A stretch of DNA of 64,000 nucleotides, taken from NCBI GenBank assembly GCA_030490835.1, contig CM059971.1, positions 126,388,564-126,452,563 of the forward strand, given 5' to 3'. Below the pieces are notes generated by a model. It was not told the origin of the DNA, made no database searches, and saw only the letters and a list, made by a program, of their open reading frames with translations. Origin of the DNA: Annona cherimola. Taxonomy: Eukaryota > Streptophyta > Magnoliopsida > Magnoliales > Annonaceae. Made by a program: the position numbers and the translations under genes. Positions 23,619-36,750 of the stretch are shown here, in pieces (position 1 is the stretch's first letter; each line of letters begins with the position of its first letter).

Positions 23619-25829
23619 ATATCATTAATTTAATTAAGTTGATTTTTCATTAGCAGATCCCAATCATATGCAGTAGGTCCTAATCAATTTATAATTTATT
23701 TACAAAAATCTCATATCTAATCCTAATTCATATTACATAGACAAATCGGATTGCAAGTTGGTGAAACAATTTTAAAAAGGCTAAATTTAAAAACTATTTA
23801 AAATATAATTCTAAACAATCAGCAAAAGATTTTTAATGCTAATTATTTAGTTGAATCTAAAAAATCATTTTTACACTTGTTTTTAATTTGATTCTTAGAT
23901 TATATATAATTTGTGAAATAAATATCAAGAAAATAAAAGCTTTTTTACCTTAATTAAGAAGTGATAAAAAATGATAGAAATGCATTTGAAAATGGAAGAC
24001 AAGCAAGGAATAAAATAACGCTAATGATAACTAATAATTGTAAAGAAAATAAAGTTAAAATAGAATAAAAAATTTTGAAATCAAAAAATAGATAGATTAA
24101 TTGTTTAGGAAGTTGTAAAAAAATTAAAAATAAAGTATGAAAAATGCAAATGAATGATTAGAAAATAAGATAAATTTAGGGCATGTATAAAAAGTGATGA
24201 AATTTTTGATGAAAAATTTTTAGTGTAAAAGTGTTTGAATTAGAAGAACATGATCTGATATGATATTTATAATGATAAAGAGTAAAGAGAGTAAAGTTAA
24301 AATATATAAGTTGGTTCTATTTGTAATTATGTAAAAATGATTGAAAAATATGATAGTTGTATAGAAATATATGAAGAAATAATTAAAAAATGAGGTAAAT
24401 ATTGAGAGTGAAAAGTTTTAGTTTGAAAATAAATTTAAAAAATAGAATAGTTGTTAATAAAATCACGGGTTGAAAAAACTCAACTGACAACTGTAACCGG
24501 TCTATTTATTTAAACAAGCTGCATAGATCATATAAACGGATGGGTGGACTGAAAATTTCCAAACCTTAATCCGTCAAAAACAAGATTGCTGTTTAAAAAG
24601 CTTGCACTTACTGTGGGCCCGACACGCGGTCGACCAGAGACGGAAGTTTTTATTTTTTAATCAAAGAGCAATGGATGTGGTTGGCTGGCTAGCAGCGTCT
24701 CCTCGGCAAGTTTGGTGAGCATGAGTTGATTGGCATTGACAATCCAATAAATATTGTTACGCGAAATAATTTCAGACTCTGGCGGCTCATCATCATCAAT
24801 GCACAGGACTGTTCTTTTAATTTGGTCGCATAAATTTGCAATTATCATCCCTGCGTGAGTATTATCGAATTATCTATTTTTAAAATTTTTTTTTGTTTTT
24901 CATAGATATATAAGCTCAAGAAAGATCTTTTCACATCTAAAATTTTATATTTTGAATTTTAAAAAATAAAAATATTTTTTCATGAGAGGCGCGATCTGGC
25001 CTGTGGTTACAATATTCCACCAAAAAATGAAGACAAAAAAAAAAAACATATGCAATAGAAGCTTGCAGCGAAGCAGGAGTCAACTGCGAATTAGACCCAA
25101 ATCTTCAAATTTAGGTAGGGGATTGGAAATTCTGTTAGCTTGTCCAATGCTGCAGGTTCCACTTGTAGACAATGATCAACGCCAGCTTTCTTTTCCACCA
25201 AAAATTATCAAATGACATGATTCGTGTCTGTTGCTAGTCATGATATCCACTTGAGTGATATTAGGTATAAGAATCTGCAGAAGTATCGGATGCCCTAGAA
25301 ATACAATGCATGATAACCTGGCTCTCGAAAGACCTAATAAGTGATTGTGGAATCCTAATATTCAACCTACTCTTGCAACTTGCGTAAGTTCCTCAAATTC
25401 AATTCAAATGAATTAAGCGCCGTGCGTGCAATTTCTATATGTGAGGATGTGGGCACCGAGAGCACGACAGTTTTCTTTTAATAGACCCAGACAGCCTAAT
25501 CCAACGGGTGGAAGCGGGCTACAACACACAAGCATCGAGAGCAACAAAGGCAGGCAGGCAGGCAGAGAAACCCTCATCACGAAGGTGGGGTTCAAAACTC
25601 TATGTAAGGGGGCCATCCAATCCAGAGAGATTTATCAAAGAAACCTGAATATTGTTTGAACCATCTCCATGCTTGCATCCAGCCAGAGCAGGGTTCCTCT
25701 GTGATTTTTTATTTTTTATTTTTTTCTAAAAAAAAACAATGCGTTCCTGTCGACGCTGAGATCAAGAGTTTTTCCTTGCTGTCGGTTAGAAGCCCGTAAA
25801 AGAAGCAAAACTTGGGTTAACAGCCGTTG
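23619..25829. other. AT-rich gene-free stretch
   Basis: No gene recognised. 24178-24470 resembles the GTGTTTGG-end MITE family but is decayed. Open frames at 24657-24848 (-) and 24982-25215 (+) have no recognisable similarity. GGCA repeats (four units) lie near 25550-25566. Confidence 0.4.
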
Positions 25830-26078
25830 ATTGTTTAATTATCAAACTTTTTCAAGTTAAAATTTTTTTGCTCTATGTAACTATATTATTTTAAATTATT
25901 TCTTTATATTTTTCTTTATAGTTATTCTACTTTTCGATCATTTCTCCACGTCTATCCATACAACTAATCTATTTATTTTAATTTTATTTTCTTTACTCAT
26001 CGTCATTACCTCTATTATATCACACCATTTTCTTTTATTTTACCATATAAAAATTTTATTACTTCTCAAACACACCCT
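25830..26078. mobile_element. MITE, GTGTTTGG-end family, decayed left end
   Basis: Clear right end 'ctcaaacacaccc' and family interior ('catacaactaatctattta', 'tattatatcacacca'). The left end is degraded. Confidence 0.55.
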
Positions 26079-26094
26079 ATAAAAAAAGATTTTG

Positions 26095-26412
26095 ATCATA
26101 TGCACCTGAGGGCACTTAGCTTCGATGCGCCCGGGTGCAAATACCCCTTTTCGCTTTTTTTAAAAAAATTTCACACAACTATTAATCTAGGTATACTTAA
26201 CATGTATATCAATTTTTTAATCATTTTTGGAGATTTTAGATTTTTTGAATTTTTAAAAATTAAAATTACTAAAAATGCAGCTAATTTTTTAAAATCCCAA
26301 AAAATGATAAAAAAATGATACATATGTTAAATATACCTAAATTAACAAATGTATGAAAAAATTTCAAAAAAATATTAAAAAAGATATTTGCAACAAGGTG
26401 CATAGGATTAGT
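26095..26412. mobile_element. Foldback element, 'core' family
   Basis: The left end carries 'gatgcgcccgggtgcaaata' and the right end 'tatttgcaacaaggtgca'. The arms carry 'ctattaatctaggtatactt' and its mirror 'aaatatacctaaattaacaa'. The hairpin centre is near 26265. The terminal GC-rich part differs from the other family members. Confidence 0.7.
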
Positions 26413-29400
26413 TTCCTATAAAAAAAAGTGTTATGTTTCATGTATATGTAAATTTTGAAATGGTATTACAAGTTGTTAGTGTTCAAGTGTTACTTATAAA
26501 TAACATACTACAAGAAGGCTCAGGTCATTTAAGAAATAAGTAAGAGTTGCTAAAGTATTTTTCTAAAAATGATGCACTAAATTAGATCTAAGTATGGTGA
26601 GGAGTAAACAATAGTGATTAAGATATCTTCTCACAAGCAATGCATGGAAATAATATAAATATATATATAATGAATAGAGTAGAAACTAAAATACTAGAAG
26701 GTATTTGAAAGTATATGAAGAGTTATAATGGAATGTGAATATAACATAGAGATTAAATGAGCACAGATTATTGTATATTGGGAATTGAAAAATTATATTG
26801 GAATTTGAAATATTATTAAAAAATTAGAAAATTAAAGTTATTATGTATTGAAAAATCAAGAATTGTATTGCCAATGAGAATTTTTTCCGCATAAGAAATC
26901 TCATTTCATTCACATCCAGCACAAGCATTTTATATTCTATTAAACCCTTAATAAGAAAAGGTAGAAACAAAAATAAAGTAACCTAAGACAATCTAAAAGT
27001 AAAGTTCATATATAAAAATCAACGAAAATAGACTAATGTGATTTAGACATATTAATCAAAAGCCTAAAATGACACCCATTTGGAAAATTAATTTATTCAA
27101 ATTGAAATTAGTAAGGGAATAAAAATAAAACATAAAAAAAATCGACAGAAATAATTAAACCAGATATAAAGATATTGTCTATTACTGAAAACATAATTTA
27201 CAATAGTAGAGGATAATGCAACAGTATCTATCCCACGATGATGAGCTTTGCGGGTCTTTTTTTTTTAGAATTACACCAACCACCAGTATCTTGTCAAAAA
27301 TATAAAATAAATGTAAAATATCCGGATAGTACGTGCGGGTCCTACCTTGCAGGCTGGATGCGCACCCTTATCCTCGTGCGCACAACCCAGCTTCTCGATT
27401 TATAAAGTCGCGTCGCGACAATCCAATTTCAGCCTACTACGTTACTGCAAAAAAATCCAAAAAAATTAGTGCGAAAGAAATCACTGTCATGCCAAGCAAT
27501 GGCACTGCTGCGCTTCACGCAAAATTCCAAGAAGGTGCATGAACTGTCGCACTCTGGCCGAGTACGAAAAGCCCCCTCAGCTGCAAATGACAATCTCCTT
27601 CGCCAATTGCCAATTTGCCTTTGCTTTCAAAAAGTTATGAGGCACTTTCCGGCCAAAAGCTGCTGGCACGCGTTGTCATGAGTGTATTATTTAAAAGTAC
27701 TCGATTATTGTATTTTTTCAAAAAAAAAAAAAAAAAAAAATTAAAATCGGATGATGGCATCAACGGCGAGCCGAGTTTTAATTAGGTTTCATGTCTACAA
27801 TCTAAATCAAGCGTGTCAATATTCTCCTCATTTTTATATTATCCAGTCCATCATTGGATTAGGAGTAGTCGTCAAGCAAGAAGCAACCACCTTCGCGTTT
27901 AAATGGACTATTATAAAAAAGGATAGAGGGAAAACACGGGCCAATTACCATAATGAATAGATTATTTACAAAAACTTTCTACTTGCGTGCTTGTGGCCGA
28001 AAGTACCGACGTGACATTTATTTGCTGTTAAATGTTTTGATATTTTTAATTTTTAATAAATTTTGTTTTGTACCTTCATCATCAAATGGGCTGTGCACAT
28101 ACACAATTTTGCATGGAACTTGCTTTCCTAGTTGAAAAATAATTTTAAATACAAGCACCGAATCTCATCCTGATTTAAAAAGTGGCCCGAAAATGAAACG
28201 CACTAAAATCTTCTGTGGTATCATATCGCTCTTTCTTAAGATTTTGTTTTGTTTCGTTTTGTTTTGCTGATGACTATCTAAACAAGGAACAATAAAAGGA
28301 GAAAAGGGAGCAAAAAGGAGTGGCATATAAACAATAAAATATAAAACTAAAAAGTTATTTTGATAAGTTGTAAATCATAAAAATAACGGTAAAGAAATTA
28401 TTTTGATAAGGAGCAGATGATGAGAAATAAACTGAGTGAATATGGAACAAATATATTTTTAAAAAGTAATAATTCAATACAGCAAGTTATATGGAGCCTC
28501 TATGCAAAATCGGTTTTTATTTTAAAATATATATTTTCTAAATCTAAACCATTCATCATGTTTATCCACAGTGTTATTTGTCTACTGTACAGTTTTGGAA
28601 AAGCACAATAATTATATATTCGCTGTTTAACACTATTTTGTGTTATCACTGTATTAAAAATTGCTTTAATCGCAGTTCTGAGTAACTGTAATTGTTTATA
28701 TATATATATATAATCATGAAAAGATTATAAGAAACGCTTAATTACATTCATTGATGTGTTAGATTGTTATAATAATATATAAAATCATTCATCTACATTA
28801 AAAAAATAATGTTTTAGATGCTTTGGACGTTGAATTAGCAACTTTGATATTTGAATACAAACGAAACAAATTTTTTACATTTTTATTAGCTAGGGTCATG
28901 CAGGCTTCCTCCTGATATAAAACTCAGCTCACCACAAGAAATTTCGTTGGTGTAGCCGACTTTTTACTGCAAATGATATATTTTGCTGCATTAGATATAT
29001 TTCGGCTATAATTGATTGTTTAACTATAAATACTTAGTTGCTTTAGTTTGGTTATTCACCTGTTTTAGAGGAGAAAAATGTAAGAAAAAATAATTAAAAC
29101 AAATAGATAATAATAAAGAGATGTTAGTTACTCACATAACTAGGCTGATGAACCATCCTAACATGGAATTGTCAATCTCAATTTTAGTTACATATAAGTG
29201 GTATCATGTAAATCCTTTAAATTTTAGGATTTTGATGTTTAATAAAAAATTAAATTTATTCATTGTATTTGACATCATTTGTTTAGTTATGAAACTAAGT
29301 TTCATCCAAATCCAAAAATTGCATAGGTCACATTTGTTCAAAAATAAGTACATTCACGTGTAAATTAGGAAAAATGCTTAAATTTATTTATATATATATA

Positions 29401-29930
29401 TATATTGGAATGTGATAATACTTTGTAAAATTATTTATTTACGTATCACACTGATATTTTAGATGGTTTAGATATTGAAAATATTATTTAGAAATTGATA
29501 TTTAACATTAAATTATTTATTAGATTGATTTCGTATGTTTGTAAATGAGGCCAATATAGAATAATATTAGACAAATGAAATATTTTTTATAATAATATAA
29601 GTAATGTTAAAATAATAAATGAAGTAATTTTTTATTAATTATTTAAATATTAAAAATGGAAGAAGTTACTTCCAAAAAAGTTTCAGACAAGCACCTTCGA
29701 TTTTATCATGAACAAAAATGAAAAACACGGACGAGGCAAAAAATTCAACAACATCCGGTCATAAAAAGCGCGCAACACGTCCATCGAAAGCACCGGCAGC
29801 AATCCTTCAAAACGACGGCCAGGATCTCATAAAGACATGCCACAACAATCTCGTGGATGCGTCCAAAGACATGGTATATGTAAGTGCAACTATTAGCAGG
29901 CAACGGTCGCATTTCGCTCTTCCCGGCCCG
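26413..29930. other. Long AT-rich gene-free stretch
   Basis: No gene recognised. 27320-27690 is less AT-rich and holds small open frames without similarity. (TA)n runs lie at about 28700-28712 and 29391-29404, and a poly-A run at 27719-27740. The last ~200 bases before 30032 become GC-richer and are probably promoter and 5' UTR of the next gene. Confidence 0.45.
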
Positions 29931-30031
29931 CATTGATTTCCAATTCTCGGAAAAACAACGGTAGCACTCGCAAGCTCCGCGCCGATCTCCCCTCCTCACC
30001 AGCAAGCGCCGCCGCAGCAGCAAACACAGCA

Positions 30032-33000
30032 ATGCCAGGTCTGGTGTCCGTCAAAACACCGCCGGACGCGCCGCCGCTCCGACTCATCCTCCCCAATGAT
30101 GAGCAGATTGACGAGCTCAGAAACCCTAATTGTCGTTCTCCAGTCCCCAGAAAAACCCCCTCTCCATCTCCTTCCTCCTCCTCCAGACCAAAACCCTCAC
30201 CCAAGAAGAAAACCCCAGTTGCAACTCCCCAGAAGCTCCAATTCGACGACGAAGCCGCCCTCGACAACCCCGATCTCGGCCCCTTCCTCCTCAAGCTCGC
30301 TCGCGACACCATCGCCAATGGCGATAGCGCTGCCAAGGCGCTGGAATACTCCATTCGCGCCTCCAAGTCGTTCGAGCGGTGCGCGCCCGAGGGTGAGCCG
30401 CGCCTTGAGCTCGCCATGAGCCTGCACGTCGTCGCGGCCATCTACTGCAGCTTGGGCCGGTACGAAGAAGCCGTGCCGGTGCTGGAGCGAGCAATCGCGG
30501 TGCCTTACGTCGAGAGGGGGGCCGACCACGCCCTCGCGGCGTTCTCCGGCTATATGCAGCTCGGCGACACGCACTCGATGCTGGGGCAGCTCGATCGGGC
30601 CGTCGCCAGCTACGAAGCCGGTATGAGGATCCAGATCGCGGCGCTGGGAGAGAAAGATCCGAGGGTCGCCGAGACTTGTAGGTAAGCAACCTGCGCCGCC
30701 GTTCCATTCCTGATTTTGCCCACGCCACGCGCCGATCTCATCGCCGTTGACGCGCACGTTAGCATTCGCTTGCGCAGAGGTGCCTAACGTGCGCTTGTAT
30801 CCGTCTGTCAGGGATGTACCTGTCGGCGCAAGATGGACCTTGGGGTGGCGGGGTGTGCTATAATGCGCATGTAGTAATTAATTCTGGGTGTGTCAGGGAA
30901 TGGATAAAACTTTTGATTAAAAGTTGTAAAGATGAGAAGTTGTAAAATGATGTGATATGATAGGGGTAATGATGAGGAATAAATAGGATAAAGTTGAAAT
31001 ACATAGGTTTGTTGTGTTGGTAGTTGTGTAGAAATGATTGAAAAGTAGGGTAGTTGTATAGAAAAATGTGAAGAAATAATTAAAAAATAGGGTAGTTGTA
31101 GAGAGTGAAAAGTTTTAGATTGAAAATTTTTAAATTGACAACTTTTTGCTGTTGCCAAACACATCCTCTATGTTGTCGGATAGCTGGAGTCACGTTGTCA
31201 TTGAGGGGGTTGCAGGTGAATCTGTTCGCATATCAAAGTTTTTCATTTTTAAAACTCCGTGCATGCAGCGGATTTAGAACGCTTGAATTTCCGCTTCGAG
31301 TTGATGCACTCAGTTCACTGGAGAATTGAACTTTTATCTGACTATTTTCACTGGGGAATTAGACACTGACACACGGTTTCTTTTCTTGAATTTCTGATAT
31401 AATTTCAATTCATCAACTTCTTGACTTTCAACACCTCTGGTTCATGTGCCCATTAGGGGTGTAAATCAGGTCGGGTTGACTCGGGTTGGGACAAATACAA
31501 CCCTAACCCACCTTGTAAAATCCCAACCCAACCCTACTTTCAATCCTACTTTTCACACATTAACCCAACCCTATTTCAACCCACCTCAAATCGGTTCGGT
31601 TCGGGTTAGAAATCGGGCTAATAAATTACACATATTATCAATGCTAGTTAAGCTTTTGTTCGCACGAATTTCTAAAATAACAAAAGTAATGATAATTATA
31701 AAAACAATAAGGGGCTCGAATGGAAAGTAAATAAAATGAAATCTTTCGTTCCTAAAAACTTATTTCTGATTTTTAACACATAATTATCATACATTTTTCC
31801 CTTGCTCAATGGAATATAATTTGCAAAAATGAGAGTATAGGATACAAGGTAGGAATTAAAAAAAAAGTCAATATTAGCAAGCAAACACTACAAGAGGATA
31901 CATTTTTTGGTAACTTTTATTAGCATCCAAAATTTTTTTACTAACAAGAAAAATGCATATGCAAAAATCGGGTCGGGTCGGGTCGACCGACCCCCAACCC
32001 GGCTCAATCGATTTTAAAACTTGGGTCGGGTTGAACCCGATTTTCAAAAACTGATTTTTCAAAACATCAACCCGACCATGATATAAATCGGTTCGGTTGA
32101 TGCGGGCTCGGGTTGAACCCGACCCTATTTACACCCTTAGTGCCCATGCCTCATTTTGCTCTACCGGCTTCAGCATTTTGTCCAGGTTCACATTGATAAT
32201 CAGTTTCAGCACACTCAAAACTGATGGTAACGACAAACAATCCTATCAGTCAAGTTGCCAGATACAGCTCTTTTGGTTGTTTATGTGCGAAACTGATATC
32301 ACTGAGTGGATTACTTGCCAATGATGTTTTAGACCTTAAACCAATGCATCAATAGTCAGCTTGACTTTTGGTGCAACAAAACCCTGGAGCAATATGCTTT
32401 TGGTGCAGTATAATTTCTTTTTCTGTTGTTGTTGTTGTTTATATATTTTTTGCTTTCTTCAAGTAAAGCACAAGGATCCACTGCAGGCCACAAGCTAATT
32501 TCTTAACACTGGCAGATACTTAGCTGAAGCCCATGTTCAAGCAATGCAGTTCGATGAGGCTGAGGCCCTCTGCCAGAAGACCCTTGAAATCCATCGGGAA
32601 CATGGCACACCAGCGTCACTGGATGAAGCAGCTGACCGCAGGCTTATGGCCCTTATCTGTGAGGCCAAGGGGGAATATGAATCTGCTCTTGAGCACCTTG
32701 TTCTTGCCAGCATGGCCATGATTGCCAATGGCCTTGACAATGAGGTTGCTTCCATAGACATTGGCATCGGTGACATTTACCTCTCCCTCGGCCGCTTTGA
32801 TGAGGCTGTTTTCTCCTACCAAAAAGCTCTCACAGTCCTCAAATCCACAAAAGGTGACAATCACCCACTGGTTGCCTCGATTTTTGTTCGCCTTGCAGAC
32901 CTTTACTACAGAACTGGCAAGCTCCGAGAGTCCAAATCCTATTGTGAGAGCGCCCTTAGAATCTTTGTGAGACCTGTACCTGGAACCACCACTGAGGAGA

Positions 33001-34353
33001 TTGCTGGAGGTCTGACAGAGATCTCTGCCGTCTATGAATCAATGAATGAGCCTGGGGAGGCACTAAAGCTATTGCAAAAGGCAATGAAGTTATTGGAGGA
33101 CGTGCCTGGGCACCGCAGTACCGTTGCAGGGATTGAAGCCCAGATGGGTGTGATGCTTTATGTTGTTGGGAGGTTTGCAGAGGCTCGTACTTCTTTTGAG
33201 GGTGCTGTGGCAAAGCTTAGGGCAAGTGGGGAGAGGAAATCAGCATTTTTTGGAATCATGTTGAATCAAATGGGTTTAGCTTGCATACAGCTTTATAAGG
33301 TAGATGAAGCAGCTGAATTGTTTGAGGAAGCTAGGGGAATCTTGGAGCAGGAATGTGGACCCCATCACCCGGATACCCTTGGTGTGTACAGCAACCTTGC
33401 TGCAACTTACGATGCCATGGGCAGGTAAGCATACTTTAGGGCTCCTTAAATTCATTGATTCTTTGGGCCTCCGAATGCAATTTCTAACCATCTTCTGGAG
33501 CAACAGCAAATGTTTTTGATCTTTGGAAGCAAAGAAGCTTTTATTTTCTACATGGTACAGTCCTGTATTCGATATAATCATTACAGGCCTATATTCAGTA
33601 TAGTCATTCATCCTGGGGGAATATGATGTATCATTTGATGGCGCCGATTGTCATGTTTATTGTCTTTCTCACCTTAGTTGATCTCGCATTGAAGTCCCTC
33701 CGGGTTGGACCGAATAGTCCTTCTCTTGGTCAGTGGTGGTGTGGTTGGTATATGACTAATTCACTCTGCACTCGGCTTCACATGAGCTGTGTTTTTCTAA
33801 TTTACAAATGGTGCTCTGCCTTTTTACAAGTAGGCCTTTTGGTGTGATGTGTCTGCTAGAGTGCTAGGTTAGCAATGAGGTCTGTGCTCCAAAACTTCTG
33901 AGAGGACGTTCCCTCTGCAGTTGGTGCCAAGTTCTACGATGCAACTTTTCTTATAAAATTTACCAGTCTTTTGGGTTAATGTTGCTTAGACGGTTTTACT
34001 GTGATTAGGCAGTGAAGAATCAGCAAATAAAACCTCATTGTGTAATTAGCTTTAGAGCAGCTATTGCTAATTGAGATTTTCCCATTCTGTAGCTATAATA
34101 CCTGTTGTCACCTGACAGGGTTGAAGATGCAATCGAGGTATTAGAATATGTTCTTAAGGTGAGGGAAGAGAAACTGGGGACAGCAAACCCCGATGTTGAT
34201 GACGAGAAGAAAAGGTTAGCTGAGCTCCTGAAAGAAGCTGGCAGATCACGGAACCGAAAGGCGAAGTCACTCGAAAATCTCCTTGATACAAATTCCCAGA
34301 GGATGAAGAAAGAGGGAACAAAGAGATGGGCTGGCTTGAGCTTCAGAACCTAA
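30032..34353 (+). CDS. KLCR: Kinesin light chain-related TPR protein
   Basis: Exons 30032-30681, 32516-33424 and 34119-34353; GT-AG introns, phases fit, 597 residues (Arabidopsis KLCR1 about 609). The N-terminus MPGLVSVKTPPDAPPLR is the family signature and fixes the start, although the frame stays open 33 codons further upstream. A Pro/Ser/Lys-rich linker (about 35-70) is followed by a long array of tetratricopeptide repeats (about 85-545), for example LGRYEEAVPVLERAI, LGRFDEAVFSYQKAL and DAMGRVEDAIEVLEYVL, then a basic tail (GRSRNRKAKSLENLL). The family (also called CMU) binds microtubules with IQD proteins and helps hold cellulose synthase tracks at the cell cortex. Exon 1 is very GC-rich. 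Intron 1 contains a MITE (30886-31167) and a hAT element (31454-32139). Confidence 0.94.
30886..31167. mobile_element. MITE, GTGTTTGG-end family, in KLCR intron 1
   Basis: Left end 'gggtgtgtcagggaatgg', right end 'gttgccaaacacatcc'; 282 bp. The interior is the reverse complement of the 54050 copy ('gtagttgtgtagaaatgatt', 'gtagttgtatagaaaaatg'). Confidence 0.75.
31454..32139. mobile_element. Non-autonomous hAT element in KLCR intron 1
   Basis: 686 bp flanked by a perfect 8-bp duplication, GTGCCCAT at 31446-31453 and 32140-32147. Terminal inverted repeats: TAGGGGTGTAAATCAGG at the left and the reverse complement of CCCTATTTACACCCTTA at the right. Sub-terminal regions are packed with 'cgggttg' and 'caaccc' motifs. 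An 8-bp target duplication and this end sequence define a hAT element. No transposase frame is visible. Confidence 0.93.
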
Positions 34354-34618
34354 GCAAGGACCCCTCTCTCATCTGCTCCCTCCTTCACTGTAACATTCGA
34401 GCAATTTGTAAATTTCAGCTTTGGAATTTGGTGGGGTCTTTTTCTAGTTTCTTTTGTTTATTATCCTTTTATTTGTCACAGTTGATCATTTCATTTGAAT
34501 ATGTTGGTGGTTTGATTGGGCTCTTCATTTTCAAAATATTCTGGTATGTGGGTGACTCATTGTCAAAATGTTCTGGTATGTGGTTGACTGCTCGTCAAAA
34601 TTTTCTGCTATGCGGGCG

Positions 34619-34624
34619 AATAAA
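34619..34624 (+). terminator. Candidate poly(A) signal of KLCR
   Basis: AATAAA about 265 bp after the stop, in a T-rich 3' region. Confidence 0.4.
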
Positions 34625-34815
34625 TATTTTATTTAAAGTTTGTTCTCTTATTGGCCTTCGTGTTTAATCGTTGATTTCGTTGCTTGCTCCGACATTTATA
34701 GTTTGAAAAGGAAATTCTATTTTCCTTTTGATGTGGATGGAGAAATTAAACCCAAATAGAGTATTTTATCTTTCATTAAAATTGCATCTGGGTGCACTGA
34801 TGGTCAAGGAAGTTC

Positions 34816-35211
34816 GGACCGCAATCTCCCGCGCCCGGGAGCAGGCAGCGCTCCCTGCTCCCGGGCGCACACACCTCTTTTTTTTTGAATTTTTTTTTTA
34901 AAAATGTTAATATATGTGTATTTAACATGTGTATAAATTTTTACCATTTTTGGGGTATTTTCGATATTTATTTTTGATTTTTGAAAATAAGTGGCATTTT
35001 CGTAATTTAAAATTACCTAAAATGCCATTGATTTTCAAAAATAAAAATAAAAATCTAAAATACTCCAAAAATGGTAAAAATTTATACACATGTTAACTAC
35101 ACTTATATTAACAGTTCTATGAAAATTTTTTGAAAAAAAAATAAAAAAAAGAGGTGTGTGCGCCCGGAAGCAGGAAGCGCTGCCTGCTCTCGGGCGCAGG
35201 AGATTGCGGTC
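34816..35211. mobile_element. Mutator-type foldback MITE, 'core' family
   Basis: 396 bp flanked by a perfect 10-bp duplication, AAGGAAGTTC at 34806-34815 and 35212-35221. The ends are inverted repeats: 'gaccgcaatctcc' and 'ggagattgcggtc', then GC-rich 'gcgcccgggagcaggcagcg' mirrored near 35160-35195. The arms carry 'aatgttaatatatgtgtatt' and the shared 'tttaacatgtgtataaattt' core, and meet near 35010. A 9-10 bp duplication indicates Mutator-like mobilisation. Confidence 0.92.
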
Positions 35212-35221
35212 AAGGAAGTTC

Positions 35222-35327
35222 ATAGCACTCCAGCTGCCAGCCTAGCACAGGAAAAAAAAAATCCAAAAATGTTCTCTAGAGCACCATCACCTGTTGTCTT
35301 CTATGGCTGCATCAGAGGCTAAACTAC

Positions 35328-35361
<34 letters not shown>

Positions 35362-36750
35362 CTTCTGAAGTAACCACCAAAAATGTTCTCTAGACGACCA
35401 TGACTTGGCCGTCTGCATTTGTTGCCACCGGGAATGGTAGGGAAGGTATTTCGAAATTTACAGAAACTTCAAGGGTTGCAGCCAGAGAAGGCCCTTGGGA
35501 TGGTAGTTAATGAAAACATGGATTGATTGGGTTGGTTGCCCCATTCATCTATGTGTATTCCCACATGATGACTATCTTACTTTGCTTGTGCCGCAATGGA
35601 TGATGGCCTCAGAGCAAACCGCCTTTCTCAAATTCTTACCCCAGTCGCTAGGATATCGATTAAAATAACAAATTTGAGTTTATGCTGACAATAACATAAA
35701 AATCAAATTCTCCAAAAGTTGAGGACATTTTGAAATACCTCTTTGGTAGAGATGCTACTGGCTTCCAGGTTACCAATCCCGAACCCCACCAGGGCCACCA
35801 CTGAGGAAAGAAAAGCGGATCCATGGCCTGAATTAATATATACTTGTCATAAATATGTGAGACCGCGATTACGCAAATTTACCACACGTGAACATCACGT
35901 GCTGGGTTCAATTACCAAAATGCTGCTTTGTCCAAAAATGCATTATTTGACCAAGAGTGCTTGGCGCATGACTTGTCTTTGGACACCGGTGCAAACAAAC
36001 GACAGGAGTCTTTTTATCATGCCCCATGCAAGCAATCTAAAAATCTTAGAATATTGGATAGTAAAAACATCAATTGTGTGTGTGTGTGTGTGATGAGCCA
36101 TCGCATAACTCTTCCAGTTATAAGCCCTTATCCACCATGACTGACAAAAGCATTGAGTAAAATGCCTGCATCTAGAAATGAAACCTCAAAAGAAGGACGC
36201 GATTCACAAACTAGCCAACCGATTCTAGGCCTGCCACATATTATGAGAAGATGTAAAGGAAAACAAATAAAATCTACCAAACTGACTGACTGACATAGTA
36301 GCAAAATGCTTAATTATTAAAACATGCCAATCGTTGTGTAACAATCATGACTTGCCTTCGACCATCGTCCAAAAGGAAGGTTGGCCTCTCTTCAGCTTTC
36401 ACGCAATCTAAAATTCGTGAGATATAGCCAATTGAAAACATCAATCGACAATCACCTTGCGCTTCCCAAAAGGTCTTATTCACTGTGTCCAACAAGAGCA
36501 GAGAAACAAAACAGCCCCATTAATTGGATTCCATTGGATAGGCAATTTGTTTCAGACGTTCAGGGTTACTCTCAAAGCAGATAAGGTAACCAAAAGGAAC
36601 GGTGGAATATCATCACAAATCTACATGCCGCAAACTGAAAAGACATGAATTCGAAAATGCCAGGAAATAAATATATTCAAATGTCGAGACTGCATGGCAA
36701 CCAGATTATATGTCAAGAATCTTTACCAGTGAAAATTGCTCAGTGACTCA
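35222..36750. other. Stretch between KLCR and the DnaJ gene
   Basis: Contains a ~30-base poly-T run (35333-35361) and a (TG)9 microsatellite (36075-36092). The right part is probably 3' UTR of the minus-strand DnaJ gene. No other gene recognised. Confidence 0.4.
36075..36092. repeat. (TG)9 microsatellite
   Basis: Nine uninterrupted TG units. Confidence 0.9.

Noticed and set aside
24657..24848. Minus-strand 63-codon frame with acidic segment
   Set aside because: No similarity recognised, no splice partners found, and it lies in AT-rich repeat-laden DNA.
29933..30031. Upstream extension of KLCR to an ATG at 29933
   Set aside because: The frame is open but the extra 33 residues are not part of the family, whose proteins start MPGLVSVKTPP.
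29893..30757. Minus-strand and alternative-frame ORFs over KLCR exon 1
   Set aside because: High GC content removes stops in all frames. Only the plus frame shows the MPGLVSVKTPPDAPP signature and TPR repeats.
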